64,000 nt of DNA from Hyphomicrobiaceae bacterium (GTDB lineage Bacteria > Pseudomonadota > Alphaproteobacteria > Rhizobiales > Hyphomicrobiaceae). The translations under genes were made by a program, and so were the position numbers. Location: the NCBI GenBank assembly GCA_008933705.1, contig WBUN01000007.1, positions 1 through 64,000 on the forward strand, written 5' to 3'. Under the pieces are notes generated by a model, which had not been told where the DNA came from, ran no database searches, and worked only from the letters and a program-made list of their open reading frames with translations. Each line of letters starts with the position of its first letter. Positions within the stretch are counted from its first letter, which is position 1. Of the stretch, positions 7,571 to 16,704 are shown one piece after another.

Positions 7571-9913
7571 TCAGGGCCGCCGCTGCAGGCCCGGAGCCGG
7601 CATCTCGGCGCGCCGCTCAGGCACGCCGGCCGGCGGCCTGGCCCTCTGCTCCGGCGGCTCCGCCTTCGGCGCCAGCGCATCCGGAGCGGCGCTGGCCGGC
7701 GTCGCCTTCAAGCCGCCCGCGCGCCGCAGGCTGTCAGCCAGCCGCTTCAGCGCGTCTCGTGTCTGATCGGGCATGATGCTGGCCTTCTTCTGCTGCGCCT
7801 GGGCGATCTGCGCCTGCGCAAGGCCCGGGTCGGTGCGCTTGAGCTCGGCGAGCCGCTGCTGCTCGGCCACCTGGTTGGGGTGAAGCGGCAGGCCCGGAAT
7901 CTGCGGGATGCTGCGATTGGTGTGCGCGACCGACATGAAGCTGCGCCAAGCCTGCGCCGGCAGGCTGCCGCCAGTGATGCCGCCGTTGTAGTGCATGGGG
8001 CGGAAATCGTCGTGACCGACCCACACGCCGGTCACCAGCGAGCCGGTGAAACCTATGAACCAGGCGTCGCGATAGTTGGAGCTGGTGCCGGTCTTGCCGG
8101 CGGCAACAGTAAAGTCGAGAGCTGCGCGCTTGGCGGTGCCTTCGGTCACCACCGCATGCATCATCTGGTTCATCTGCTCGGCGACGCGCCGGTTGACGAC
8201 CTGCGGCGCCTCCGGCTCATCGCGTTCGCGCGTGTAGATCAGGTCGCCCTTGGAATTGACGATGTCGAGAATTGCGTAGGGCTTGGCGAGCCGGCCGCCG
8301 TTGGCGAAAGTGGCATACGCACCGGTGTGCTGCAGGGGCGTGATGCCGGTATCGCCCAGCGCCATGGAGCAAGTCTTCTTGACGCCTTCAACGCCGAGGC
8401 GCTGCGTCATCTCAAGGACTTTCTCGCGTCCGACCCTGAGGGACAGATCGACGGCGGGGACGTTGAGCGAGACCTTGAAGGCATCGACCGCCATCATGGT
8501 GCGTCCGGAACCTCCGCCGCCGCTGTAGTTCTTGGGCGACCAGTTTCCGCACTGGCCGCCGAAGTCGCGCACCGTGGAGCGCGGGTTGTAGCCGTTCTCG
8601 AAGGCCGTCGCGTAGACGTAGAGCTTGAAGGATGAGCCCGGCTGGCGATGGGCATGCGCGGCACGGTTGAACTGGCTGTCGCCGTAGTCGAGGCCGCCGA
8701 CCATCGCGCGTACGGCCCCGTCGGGGTCCATGGAGACCAGCGCGCCGGTGAGCGCTGTGCCACGCCGCCCGGTTATCGGCCGCAGAGTGTTTACGAGCGC
8801 TTCCTGCGCCGACTTCTGCATTTCGACGTCGATCGTGGTGCGGGCCGTCAGCACGTAGTAGCCGCGTCCCTCCGCGATGCGCTGGATCTCCTCGAACGCC
8901 CAGTCCATGAACCAGTCGGGGCTGTAGGCGCGCCGCGTCTCGATGATCTTTGCCGGGTTCAGCCTCGCCGCATGCACCTGGCCTGCGCTCATGTAGCCGG
9001 CCTCGACCAGATTGGTGAGCACGTCGTTGGTGCGCGCACGCGACAGCGGGAGGTTGACGTGGGGGGCGAACTTGGTCGGCGCTTTGAACAGGCCCGCGAG
9101 CAGGGCAGCCTCGGCAAGGTTGATCTCCCTGACGGATTTGCCGAAGTAGAACTGAGACGCCGCCTCCACCCCAAATGCGCCGCCGCCCATATAGGCGCGA
9201 TCGAGATACATCTTGAGGATCTGCCGCTTGGTGAAGCGTGATTCCAGCAGGAAGGCGAGGAATGCCTCCTTCACCTTGCGCTCGACCGACCTCTCCGAGG
9301 AGAGGAACAAGTTCTTCGCCAGCTGTTGCGTCAGCGTCGAGCCGCCCTGCACGACCTCGTTGGCCCGCGCGTTCTCGATCAGCGCGCGCGCCGTGCCCAA
9401 GACGTCGACGCCGAAGTGCTCGAAGAACCGCCGGTCCTCGGTGGCGAGTGTTGCCTTGATCAGGTGGTCGGGGATTTCCTCCAACGGCACGGCGTCGTTG
9501 TGCAGGATGCCGCGCTGGCCGATCTCCACACCGTTGCGGTCGAGGAACTTGACGCTGAATTTGCCGGTGGAGATGCGGTTCTCGTCGAACTCCGTCAGTG
9601 CCGGGATGGCGAGCACGTAGAGCACGACCAGCCCGCCCGCGCCCATGGTAAGCGCCTCGGAGAAGCCCTCATTCATCAGCTTCTTCCACCCCGTCAGGCG
9701 GAAGCGGGCGAAAAAGCTGCTGAAGCCGTTCCAGCGGTCCTGCAACGACTGCCAAGTCTCGGCGAGCGAGGAATCGATCCACGCGTCGATGCCGAGCCAG
9801 TCGATCAGCCGTTTGCGGCCGTCGTGTCTGAAAAACCAGTCGTGCAAGCTACCAGGCCTCGTCCGTTGTTCTTTACGATGCACCAGGCCCCGCCGCTCAA
9901 CAGCGGGAATCAC
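7571..9913 (-). CDS. Class A penicillin-binding protein (PBP1A family)
   Basis: A bifunctional peptidoglycan synthase of up to 780 residues. An N-terminal cytoplasmic stretch and one membrane helix (about 88-105) precede the GT51 glycosyltransferase domain (catalytic Glu in ATEDRRFFEHFG, about E159; GGSTLTQQLAKN). The transpeptidase domain has SSFK (nucleophile about S427), SLN (482-484) and KTGT (607-610). The C-terminus is a Pro/Ala-rich tail. All active-site motifs are intact. The GTG at 9913 is the longest start; a TTG at 9847 preceded by GAGG fits the family N-terminus (LHDWFFR) better. The two genes downstream are probably cotranscribed. Confidence 0.93.
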   Translation of the reverse strand: MIPAVERRGLVHRKEQRTRPGSLHDWFFRHDGRKRLIDWLGIDAWIDSSLAETWQSLQDRWNGFSSFFARFRLTGWKKLMNEGFSEALTMGAGGLVVLYVLAIPALTEFDENRISTGKFSVKFLDRNGVEIGQRGILHNDAVPLEEIPDHLIKATLATEDRRFFEHFGVDVLGTARALIENARANEVVQGGSTLTQQLAKNLFLSSERSVERKVKEAFLAFLLESRFTKRQILKMYLDRAYMGGGAFGVEAASQFYFGKSVREINLAEAALLAGLFKAPTKFAPHVNLPLSRARTNDVLTNLVEAGYMSAGQVHAARLNPAKIIETRRAYSPDWFMDWAFEEIQRIAEGRGYYVLTARTTIDVEMQKSAQEALVNTLRPITGRRGTALTGALVSMDPDGAVRAMVGGLDYGDSQFNRAAHAHRQPGSSFKLYVYATAFENGYNPRSTVRDFGGQCGNWSPKNYSGGGGSGRTMMAVDAFKVSLNVPAVDLSLRVGREKVLEMTQRLGVEGVKKTCSMALGDTGITPLQHTGAYATFANGGRLAKPYAILDIVNSKGDLIYTRERDEPEAPQVVNRRVAEQMNQMMHAVVTEGTAKRAALDFTVAAGKTGTSSNYRDAWFIGFTGSLVTGVWVGHDDFRPMHYNGGITGGSLPAQAWRSFMSVAHTNRSIPQIPGLPLHPNQVAEQQRLAELKRTDPGLAQAQIAQAQQKKASIMPDQTRDALKRLADSLRRAGGLKATPASAAPDALAPKAEPPEQRARPPAGVPERRAEMPAPGLQRRP

Positions 9914-10051
9914 CGACTACGACTGTCCTAAACCCTTAACTAGCACTGCCAAAGGCAGCAACGCGAGAGGAACGTTCTCAACCGACGTTTGTGCCATTTT
10001 GCGGGCGGCGAGCAAAAGGCTGCGTCCCGAGCGCGTTCCGGATTGCTGCCC

Positions 10052-11068
10052 CTATCTGTTCGTGAGCTTCAGCTCGATACGCCGGTTGCGGCGCATGACC
10101 TCCTCGCTTGCTCCCTCCTCGAGCGGCTGAAACTCACCGTAGCCCGCCGCGACCAGCCGCTTGGGCGAGACCCCCCGGCTGATCAGGTATTTCACCACCG
10201 AGGTTGCGCGCGCGCTCGAGAGCTCCCAGTTGGACGGGAACTGCGGACTGGAGATGGGACGCACGTCGGTGTGGCCGTCCACCTGCAGCGCCCAATCGAT
10301 CTCCGAGGGAATGGAGCGCTCGAGCTCGACGATTGCGGTTGCGAGCTGGTCGATCGCGGCGAGCCCTTCGGGTGTCATGGTCGCCTGGCCGGACGGGAAG
10401 AGCACCTCGGACTGGAACACGAAGCGGTCGCCCACCACCCGGATGTCCTTGCGGTCTCGCAGCAGCTCGCGCAGCCGGCCGAAGAAATCCGACCTGTAGC
10501 GTTGCAACTCCTGCACTTGCCGTGCCAGGACGACGTTGAGACGCGCGCCGAGATCGGAGATGCGCGCCTGGCTCTCCTTGTCCTTGGCCTCCGCGGCGTT
10601 GAGGGCCTCCTGCAGCGCGGCGATCTGGCGGCGCAGCGCAAGAAGTTGCTGGTTGAGCAGGTCCACCTTCGCCATCGCGTCGCTGCCGAGCGATTTCTGG
10701 TCGGCAAGCTCCCTGCTCAGCGCGGCGATGCGCGCGTCCTTGTCGCCGCCGGCACCGGCAGCTTCCGCGAGGCGCTCGTTCTCCGTCTTGAGCGTCGCAA
10801 ACGCAGCCTGCAGGGAGGCAAGCTCCTCCTCGAGCGACTTGCCCTTGCCCTTCTCCAGGCTGAGCATGTTGGTCAGCTCGGCGAGCTGGCGCGTGATGCG
10901 CCTGAGCGCGGTGTCCTTGTCGGTCGCTTCCTGGCTGACGTAGTACTGCGCCACCATGAATACGGAGAGCAGGAATGTCACGACCAGCAGGAGCGTCGAC
11001 AGAACGTCGACGTAGCCCGGCCAGAACTCGCCGTGGTTACCGAGCCTGCGTGCGCGACCGTATGCCAT
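10052..11068 (-). CDS. OmpA/MotB-like inner-membrane protein with coiled coil
   Basis: A 338-residue protein. One transmembrane helix near the N-terminus (about 17-42, WPGYVDVLSTLLLVVTFLL) is followed by a long coiled coil (about 50-175, rich in Leu/Glu/Lys heptads). A C-terminal OmpA-like peptidoglycan-binding domain (about 205-335) carries the motif DGHTDVRPI and SSARATSVVKYLI. The layout is MotB-like with an enlarged coiled coil. The MotA-like gene lies 3 bp upstream, so the two probably form one membrane complex. No flagellar genes are nearby, so a non-flagellar proton-driven or envelope-tethering complex is likely. Confidence 0.82.
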   Translation of the reverse strand: MAYGRARRLGNHGEFWPGYVDVLSTLLLVVTFLLSVFMVAQYYVSQEATDKDTALRRITRQLAELTNMLSLEKGKGKSLEEELASLQAAFATLKTENERLAEAAGAGGDKDARIAALSRELADQKSLGSDAMAKVDLLNQQLLALRRQIAALQEALNAAEAKDKESQARISDLGARLNVVLARQVQELQRYRSDFFGRLRELLRDRKDIRVVGDRFVFQSEVLFPSGQATMTPEGLAAIDQLATAIVELERSIPSEIDWALQVDGHTDVRPISSPQFPSNWELSSARATSVVKYLISRGVSPKRLVAAGYGEFQPLEEGASEEVMRRNRRIELKLTNR

Positions 11069-11071
11069 GCC

Positions 11072-12109
11072 TCAGCCTTTGCGGGCAACGTTGGCAGCCA
11101 GATCCTTGAGTACGGAAGCAACCTCCGACTGCTGTGCGGCCTGCTCGTCCACCCATTCGCGTACCACCTTCTGCTCGGCGCGCATCTGGCGCACGAGCTG
11201 ATCGACACCCTTGGCGAGGTCCTTGACCGCCTCCTCGGCGGCTGCCCCTCCACCCTCGACGCGCGGCATGGCGCCGATGCGGTCGCTCAGCTCGACGACG
11301 GCACGATGCATTTCGTGCACGGCCGAATAGAGCTGGTGCGTCGCCAGATCCGAGGTCTGCGAGCCGCCGGGCGCCAGCTCCGTGATGCCCGACAACCACT
11401 CCTCGAGCTGATTGTAGAAGCGGCCGTGCGCGTGGCTTGCCTGCAGCTCCAGGAAGCCGATTACGAGCGATCCGCCGAGGCCGAGCAGGGAGGACGAAAA
11501 GGCGGTGCCCATACCGCGCAGCGGCGCGGCAAGCCCGGCCTTCAACTCGTCGAACATGGCGACGCCGTCACCCTTGGTGTCGAGCGTGCTGATGGTGCGG
11601 CCGACGGACTGGATGGTATCGAGCAGACCCCAGAAGGTGCCGAGCAGCCCCAGAAAGACGAGCAGCCCCACCAGATAGCGCCCCGTGTCCCGGGCCTCGT
11701 CGAGCCGCGAGCCGATGGAGTCCATGATCGAGCGCATGGAGGTCGCCGACAGCGACAGGGTGCCCTGCCGGTCGCGCAGCATGGTGGCCATCGGGGCGAG
11801 CAGCACCGGCCTGTGCGAGATGGCGAGCCCGGGGTCGGCGATGCGGAAGGCGTTGACCCAGCGGATCTCAGGATAGAGACGCAAGACCTGCTGGAACGAG
11901 TAGAGGATGCCCGCAAGCAGCACCAACACGATCAGGAAGTTCAGCCCGGGATTGTTGAGCATCGCCTCCCAGAGCTGCTTGTGCAGCACAGCGACGAGAA
12001 GGCCGACCAGCACCAGGAATACGAACATGCGCCAAAGATAGACGCCGGGTGTGAACAAGGTCCGATGCAGAGAGGGGGGGCCTCGATCCAAGCTTCTCGC
12101 GCGCGCCAT
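11072..12109 (-). CDS. MotA/TolQ/ExbB-like membrane protein
   Basis: About 345 residues from MARARSLD; an ATG 15 bp upstream is an alternative. Hydrophobic segments lie at about 25-45, 55-75, 145-170 and 195-215. The VGLLVFLGLLGTFWGLLDTI motif is the hallmark membrane stretch of the MotA/TolQ/ExbB proton-channel superfamily. A soluble helical C-terminus of about 120 residues follows. Together with the OmpA-like partner 3 bp downstream it resembles a stator pair. Lack of flagellar neighbours argues against flagellar rotation. The substrate or driven partner is unknown. Confidence 0.78.
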   Translation of the reverse strand: MARARSLDRGPPSLHRTLFTPGVYLWRMFVFLVLVGLLVAVLHKQLWEAMLNNPGLNFLIVLVLLAGILYSFQQVLRLYPEIRWVNAFRIADPGLAISHRPVLLAPMATMLRDRQGTLSLSATSMRSIMDSIGSRLDEARDTGRYLVGLLVFLGLLGTFWGLLDTIQSVGRTISTLDTKGDGVAMFDELKAGLAAPLRGMGTAFSSSLLGLGGSLVIGFLELQASHAHGRFYNQLEEWLSGITELAPGGSQTSDLATHQLYSAVHEMHRAVVELSDRIGAMPRVEGGGAAAEEAVKDLAKGVDQLVRQMRAEQKVVREWVDEQAAQQSEVASVLKDLAANVARKG

Positions 12110-12231
12110 TACTTCCCACTCCACGCCTTGTCCGCGGCGACGACATTAGCCAAAGACACTCGCATCACAAACCGGCAACTTCATGCCCACGGCCGGATTC
12201 GCGGCGCAATTCTGTGCGGGCGTGGGCGCCC

Positions 12232-13044
12232 TCAGCCTGCCGCCCTTGCCTCCGCCAGGGCACCGAGCAGAGCCTTGTGGATGGCCTGGTTGCCGGCCAC
12301 GATGCCCTTGGTCTCGAACATCTCGTGCCCGCCGTCGATGTCCGTGACATAACCGCCCGCCTCGCGCACCAGCACCGTGCCGGCCGCCATGTCCCAAGGC
12401 CCGAGGTTGTGCTCGAGGTAGCCGTCGAAACGGCCGGCCGCCACCCACGCCAAGTCGATAGCCGCCGAGCCTGTGCGCCGAATGCCCGCCACCTGCCCCA
12501 TCAATACCTTGCATTCGCTGACGAATTTGGCGTGATCTGGGCGCCCCCGATGGGGAATGCCGGTGGTGATGACGCAATCGGCGAGCGTCTTGCGGGCCGC
12601 CACCCTGAGCCGCCGGTTGTTGAGGAAGGCGCCCTGGCCCTTCTCGGCGGTGTAGAGCTCATCGAGGATGGGATTGTAGACGAGGCCGGCAACCAGCTCG
12701 TTGTCCCGCTCGAGCGCGATGGCGATGCAGAAGAGCGGGATGCCGTGCAGAAAGTTGGTGGTTCCGTCGAGGGGATCGACGATCCAACGGTGCGTCTTGT
12801 CGGGCCCGGCGACTGCACCGCGCTCCTCCATCAAGAAGCCATAGCCGGGCCTCGCCTTGCTCAGCTCCCGAAACAGGGTTTCCTCCGACCGATGATCGGC
12901 GGCAGAGACGAAGTTGGCGGGTCCCTTCACGGACACCTGCAGCTGCTCGACCTCCCCGAAGTCACGGGCCAGGCCGCGTCCTGCCTTGCGCGCGGCGGCG
13001 ATCATCACGTTCATGAGGGCGGAGGCGGCCATCGCGGGGGTCAA
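12232..13044 (-). CDS. Inositol monophosphatase family protein
   Basis: A 270-residue enzyme of the Mg2+-dependent, Li+-sensitive phosphatase superfamily (SuhB/IMPase). Metal ligands are visible: LMEERG (about 71-76), WIVDPLDGTTNFLHG (about 87-101) and WDMAAGTVLVREAGG near residue 215. It hydrolyses inositol monophosphates or related sugar phosphates, and SuhB-type members also affect rRNA transcription; which applies here cannot be read from sequence. It is transcribed in the same direction as the MotA-like gene but more than 120 bp away, and divergently from the methyltransferase-like gene at 13317. Confidence 0.88.
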   Translation of the reverse strand: MTPAMAASALMNVMIAAARKAGRGLARDFGEVEQLQVSVKGPANFVSAADHRSEETLFRELSKARPGYGFLMEERGAVAGPDKTHRWIVDPLDGTTNFLHGIPLFCIAIALERDNELVAGLVYNPILDELYTAEKGQGAFLNNRRLRVAARKTLADCVITTGIPHRGRPDHAKFVSECKVLMGQVAGIRRTGSAAIDLAWVAAGRFDGYLEHNLGPWDMAAGTVLVREAGGYVTDIDGGHEMFETKGIVAGNQAIHKALLGALAEARAAG

Positions 13045-13199
13045 CCTTGCTGGATTCTGTGGGATGTGGCGCGGGCAAGGAGTGCCAGCGTGCCCCGACC
13101 TAGCTCAGGTGGCGGCCCGCTGGCAAGGGCGGGTCTGGGCCGCAGCGGCGGCGAGAGCGCGGCCTGAAGGTGCGCACAGGAGCACAATTCATGCCTGTT

Positions 13200-13305
13200 G
13201 TGGGAAGCTTCCCACGGTGCTGTCCGTGGGATTTGTGGTTGCCTTCCCACCAAAGGCGTCGTTAGCTTTCCTGCCAAACGCGGGGGCAGAACGCCGCCTG
13301 TGGGA
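13200..13305. promoter_or_regulatory. Cluster of five GTGGGA/TCCCAC half-sites
   Basis: The 272-bp divergent gap holds a perfect 16-bp palindrome, GTGGGAAGCTTCCCAC, at 13200-13215, then GTGGGA at 13226-13231, TCCCAC at 13245-13250 and GTGGGA at 13300-13305. Five half-sites in about 105 bp directly before the ATG at 13317 suggest an operator array. The binding protein is unknown; the DNA-binding-like N-terminus of the downstream protein is one candidate. Confidence 0.5.
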
Positions 13306-13316
13306 GGCGCAGAACA

Positions 13317-14717
13317 ATGGCCGAGGCCGGCGTCGGATTACTGGACAGCATCTCCGAGTTCTGCCGGCGGGCGGGCATGGCCGAATCCACGTTTGGCCGG
13401 CGCGCCGTGAACGATGGGAAATTCGTCGCCCGGCTCCGCGACGGTGCGCGCATCACGCCGGAAACGCTGGAGCGCGTGAGCGCCTACCTGACGACGCAAG
13501 GGGTGGAGGCGCCGGCCGCGCCTCCCGAGCTGATACCGCTGCTGCGCGTCTCGCCTTCTCCCATCGCGGCGGCGAAGCCGGCCGCAGCCCAGGATCGCGC
13601 GCGCAACTTCCGCTTCTTCGACAACCGCCAGAAGTATCTTCTGTTCGTCAATACCTGCAGCGAGAAGGACGTGGTGGCCCGCCGCGTCGGCATGGAGCTG
13701 GCACACGTGCATCCGAGACCTCCGGCCTTGCGCGTCTTCGATGCCGGCATGGGCGACGGCACCGTGCTGACCCGCGTCATGCGCGAGATGCATCGCCGCT
13801 TTCCGACGCTGCCGTTCTACGTGGTCGGCAAGGAGATCAGCCTCGAAGACGCGCGGCTGTCGTTGGACAAGATGGCCGATCGCTTCTACGAGCACCCCGC
13901 CACAGTGCTCGTCGTCACCAACATGTACTACACCGAGGCGCCCTGGCTGGCGCCGAAGGCACTCTCGGCTGCGACCTCGCTGGTGTGGCACGAGGTGGCA
14001 CTCACCGGAACCACGGCTTCCGAGTTCAGCGAGCAGATCAATGCGCTCGAGCCGTTTCTGGGCCGGGTATGGCAGGCGCGGCACAGCGCCAAGACCGGCA
14101 ACCCCATCTACGAGCGTCCCGCCGCCCTCGTCATCTACCGCGACGATTTCCGCTTCCTGCTCGACGACGTGATCCCGCAGCAGGGCCGCACGCGCGCCGA
14201 CTACGATCTTGTCATCGCCTCCCAGCCCTACCGCGCGCGCGTGCCGGTGGAGTTCAAGGCGGCCAAGGTGGTGGCGCCGCTGGTGCGGGCGCTGCGGGCC
14301 GGCGGGAGGCTGCTCGGCATCCATTCCTGTGGCCGCGATCCCGGCCTCGAGATCGTGCGCAAGATCTGGCCGGAGGAGGCGCCGTTCCAGACCAACCGGC
14401 ACGACATCCTGCGTGCCGCGCGCGCCGAGCTTGGCAGGGACGCACGTCACTACAACTTCAATGCCTACGCCGACCAGCGCGCGGTCTTCCGCTACGACAT
14501 GCACACGCTTCCGACGGAGATAGCCGAGAGCATCGGCACGTCGACCCTTTTTGCTGCCTGGAACGCGGCCGTCTACGTGGCGCAGATCGACGACGAGCGA
14601 CTTGCCGACGTGCTCGGCGCCCGCCGCTATCTCGATGCGACGCGCGAGGTGCTGCAAGCGCACGGCAGCCTGTGGTTTCTCGATGAGTCCTATGTGATCT
14701 CGCGCAAGAGGAGCTGA
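13317..14717 (+). CDS. SAM-methyltransferase-like protein with N-terminal DNA-binding-like domain
   Basis: A 466-residue protein in two parts. Residues about 8-60 (ISEFCRRAGMAESTFGRRAV, FVARLRDGARITPETLERV) resemble a small helix-turn-helix-like module seen at the start of several rhizobial regulators. After a Pro/Ala linker, about 90-460 form a Rossmann-type domain with a motif-I-like glycine loop, FDAGMGDGTVL (about 140-150), consistent with SAM binding. The methyl acceptor is unknown. Only 3 bp separate it from the MTHFR-like gene, so a shared one-carbon pathway is likely. The upstream half-site array suggests regulation, possibly by this protein itself. Confidence 0.6.
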   Translation: MAEAGVGLLDSISEFCRRAGMAESTFGRRAVNDGKFVARLRDGARITPETLERVSAYLTTQGVEAPAAPPELIPLLRVSPSPIAAAKPAAAQDRARNFRFFDNRQKYLLFVNTCSEKDVVARRVGMELAHVHPRPPALRVFDAGMGDGTVLTRVMREMHRRFPTLPFYVVGKEISLEDARLSLDKMADRFYEHPATVLVVTNMYYTEAPWLAPKALSAATSLVWHEVALTGTTASEFSEQINALEPFLGRVWQARHSAKTGNPIYERPAALVIYRDDFRFLLDDVIPQQGRTRADYDLVIASQPYRARVPVEFKAAKVVAPLVRALRAGGRLLGIHSCGRDPGLEIVRKIWPEEAPFQTNRHDILRAARAELGRDARHYNFNAYADQRAVFRYDMHTLPTEIAESIGTSTLFAAWNAAVYVAQIDDERLADVLGARRYLDATREVLQAHGSLWFLDESYVISRKRS

Positions 14718-14720
14718 CCC

Positions 14721-15620
14721 ATGGCTGTGCTGACCGCCGCCGGCGACCAGGCTTCCGCCGCCGATGTCGCTGCTGTCGCCGCCGAACTCGTCGCCTGCGG
14801 CTCGCTGGAGATGGGCGCCGAGACGCCCGACGATGCGCGCCGCATCGCCGAGCTTCTGCCGACGGGTACGCCTGTCTATGTCAATCATCTCCCGCGACAT
14901 GCCCTGGATCGCGGCCATGGTGCGCTGCTGGCCCTGCACGGAGCGGGGCTCGAGCCCGTGCCGCATATCGCCGCCCGGCGCGTCGCATCCCGCAGCGAGG
15001 TGCAGACGTTCCTCGACCGAGCGGTGCGCACAGCGGGCGTGCGCAAGATCCTGCTCGTGGGCGGCGACAGCCCCGAGCCGGCAGGGCCCTATGCCGATGC
15101 CGCCGCCCTGTTGCGAGATGTTTCGCTTGCCGGCTGCGGCGTGCAGCAGATCGGGCTTGCCGGCTACCCCGAGGGGCACCCGCGCATCCCGACCACCCTG
15201 CTCAACACGGCGATGGTCGAGAAACTCGGCCTTGCCGAGCGGCAGGGTCTTGGCGCTTACGTCGTGACGCAGTTCTCATTCGCGCCCAACCGCATCGTCG
15301 AGTATTGCGCAGACCTCGCACGCCGCGCGCCCGGCGTGCCGATCTATGTCGGCCTGGCCGGCCCCGCCACCCCTGTCGCGCTCCTGCGCTTCGCCCGGCG
15401 CTGCGGCGTCGGCGCCTCGCTGCGCGCGCTGCAGGCGCAGGGCATGGGAGCCGTGCGGCTCGTCACGCACGCCGACCCGTCCGAGCAGCTTGCTGCACTC
15501 GCCCGGCATTGCCGCAGCGGCAGCGCGAGCAACGTTGTCGGCGTGCACCTCTACAGTTTCGGCGGCGTAGCTGCGACGGCGGCCTGGATGAACGAGCGCA
15601 TCACCACAAGGCGCGGCTGA
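14721..15620 (+). CDS. Methylenetetrahydrofolate reductase-like protein
   Basis: A 299-residue TIM-barrel protein resembling the MetF family, which reduces 5,10-methylene-THF to 5-methyl-THF using FAD. KILLVGGDSPEPAG (folate/flavin loop), QIGLAGYPEGHPRIP and VVTQFSFAPNRIVEYC match MetF landmarks. The N-terminal FEFFPP motif of classical MetF is replaced by LEMGAETP, so the catalytic Glu context is atypical. It is a divergent paralogue tightly coupled (3-bp gap) to the methyltransferase-like gene. The pair may move methyl groups to or from folate. Its true reaction is inferred. Confidence 0.75.
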   Translation: MAVLTAAGDQASAADVAAVAAELVACGSLEMGAETPDDARRIAELLPTGTPVYVNHLPRHALDRGHGALLALHGAGLEPVPHIAARRVASRSEVQTFLDRAVRTAGVRKILLVGGDSPEPAGPYADAAALLRDVSLAGCGVQQIGLAGYPEGHPRIPTTLLNTAMVEKLGLAERQGLGAYVVTQFSFAPNRIVEYCADLARRAPGVPIYVGLAGPATPVALLRFARRCGVGASLRALQAQGMGAVRLVTHADPSEQLAALARHCRSGSASNVVGVHLYSFGGVAATAAWMNERITTRRG

Positions 15621-15626
15621 GAAGCG

Positions 15627-16694
15627 CTATTGCAGCAAGGCCCGCTCGCGCCACTCGTCCGCGGCCTTCTGCACCTTGAGGCGGTCGGCCTTGGACATCT
15701 TGGCGACGACCTTCTGCAGGGCCTCATCCTCCAGCCCGCCGGCCTTGGCTATCAGGTACCATTTGGCGGCCTCGGCAACGTTCATCCCCACGCCGGCCCC
15801 ATGCAGATAGCAGCGCGCCAGGCGGTTCTGCGCGATGACGACGCCCTTGTCCGCGGCGGAGCGGAAGAGCTCGGCACCGCGTTTGGCATCCACCGGCACG
15901 CCCTGGCCGCGGAAGAGCAGCACGGCGTAGTCGAGCTGCGCCTCGGCATGTCCGGCGGCCGCCGCCTTGCCGATCCATTTCGCCGCTTCGAAGGCGTTCG
16001 CATCAACCCCGGTGCCGGTGGCGTACAGCGTGCCGAGATCGTACTGCGCGGCAGGCAGACCGGCCTCCGCCGCAAAACGCATGTGCAGGAAGGCGCGATG
16101 CGGGTTCTCGGGCTTGCCGTCACCCTTGAGGAAGATGAGGGCCAGATTGTAGTTGGCAAGCACATGCTTGCGCGCGGCGGCGGCCTCGAACATCTGCGCG
16201 GCCGCCGTGCGATCCTTGTCCACGCCCTGGCCTTCGGCGAGCATCAGGCCATACGCGAACATGGCCTCAGGATCGCCCAGCTCGGCGCCGCGAGCGTACC
16301 ACTTGGCGGCGAGCGCAAAGTTCTTGGACACGCCGTGTCCCTCGCCGTAGATGCGCCCGACGAGTGTGTGGGCTTGCGGATCGCCTTTTTCGGCGGCCTG
16401 CACGGCGAGCTCGAGCGCGGTGAGGAACCTGCCCTGATCGAAAGCCTCATAGGCCGCGTCGTCGCCCTGCTGCGTCGGCGTCTTGGTGTAGGTGCTGGTG
16501 TTGCCGGTGGGCGTGGTGGCTTTCTTAGGCGCATCCGATTTCTGCAGCTTGCCTTGCCCGGGAGCCTTCTTGGGCAGGGGCGCGGCAGGTCCGTCCACGC
16601 GGTTGCTCCAGGAACTTGTCTCGGCGGCAGCACCCCGGGTCGTGACAAGCACAGCAGCAGAGAGCGCAATGGCGAGTGTGATGGCGTAGCGCAT
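15627..16694 (-). CDS. Secreted Sel1-like (SLR/TPR) repeat protein
   Basis: A 355-residue protein with a signal peptide (about 1-24, ending GAAAE), a Lys/Pro/Thr-rich linker and about six Sel1 repeats from residue 80 on. Repeats such as AEKGDPQAHTLVGRIYGEGHG and GDPEAMFAYGLMLAEGQGVD show the 36-residue A-x-x-G spacing. Sel1 repeats scaffold protein-protein contacts, here probably in the periplasm. No catalytic domain is present. It converges with the MTHFR-like gene and lies 10 bp from the ThiE-like gene on the same strand, suggesting cotranscription. Confidence 0.85.
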   Translation of the reverse strand: MRYAITLAIALSAAVLVTTRGAAAETSSWSNRVDGPAAPLPKKAPGQGKLQKSDAPKKATTPTGNTSTYTKTPTQQGDDAAYEAFDQGRFLTALELAVQAAEKGDPQAHTLVGRIYGEGHGVSKNFALAAKWYARGAELGDPEAMFAYGLMLAEGQGVDKDRTAAAQMFEAAAARKHVLANYNLALIFLKGDGKPENPHRAFLHMRFAAEAGLPAAQYDLGTLYATGTGVDANAFEAAKWIGKAAAAGHAEAQLDYAVLLFRGQGVPVDAKRGAELFRSAADKGVVIAQNRLARCYLHGAGVGMNVAEAAKWYLIAKAGGLEDEALQKVVAKMSKADRLKVQKAADEWRERALLQ

Positions 16695-16704
16695 GCGTCC
16701 CCTC

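Noticed and set aside
6920-8635. A 571-codon plus-strand open frame
   Set aside because: Antisense to the DUF1214/DUF1254 genes and the penicillin-binding protein, with no recognisable domain.
9989-12352. A 787-codon plus-strand open frame
   Set aside because: It is antisense to the OmpA-like and MotA-like genes, which have clear domains; the long frame follows from high-GC codon bias. Its translation is low-complexity and matches no family.
13338-15179. A 613-codon minus-strand open frame
   Set aside because: Antisense to the methyltransferase-like and MTHFR-like genes, whose reading frames carry the conserved motifs.
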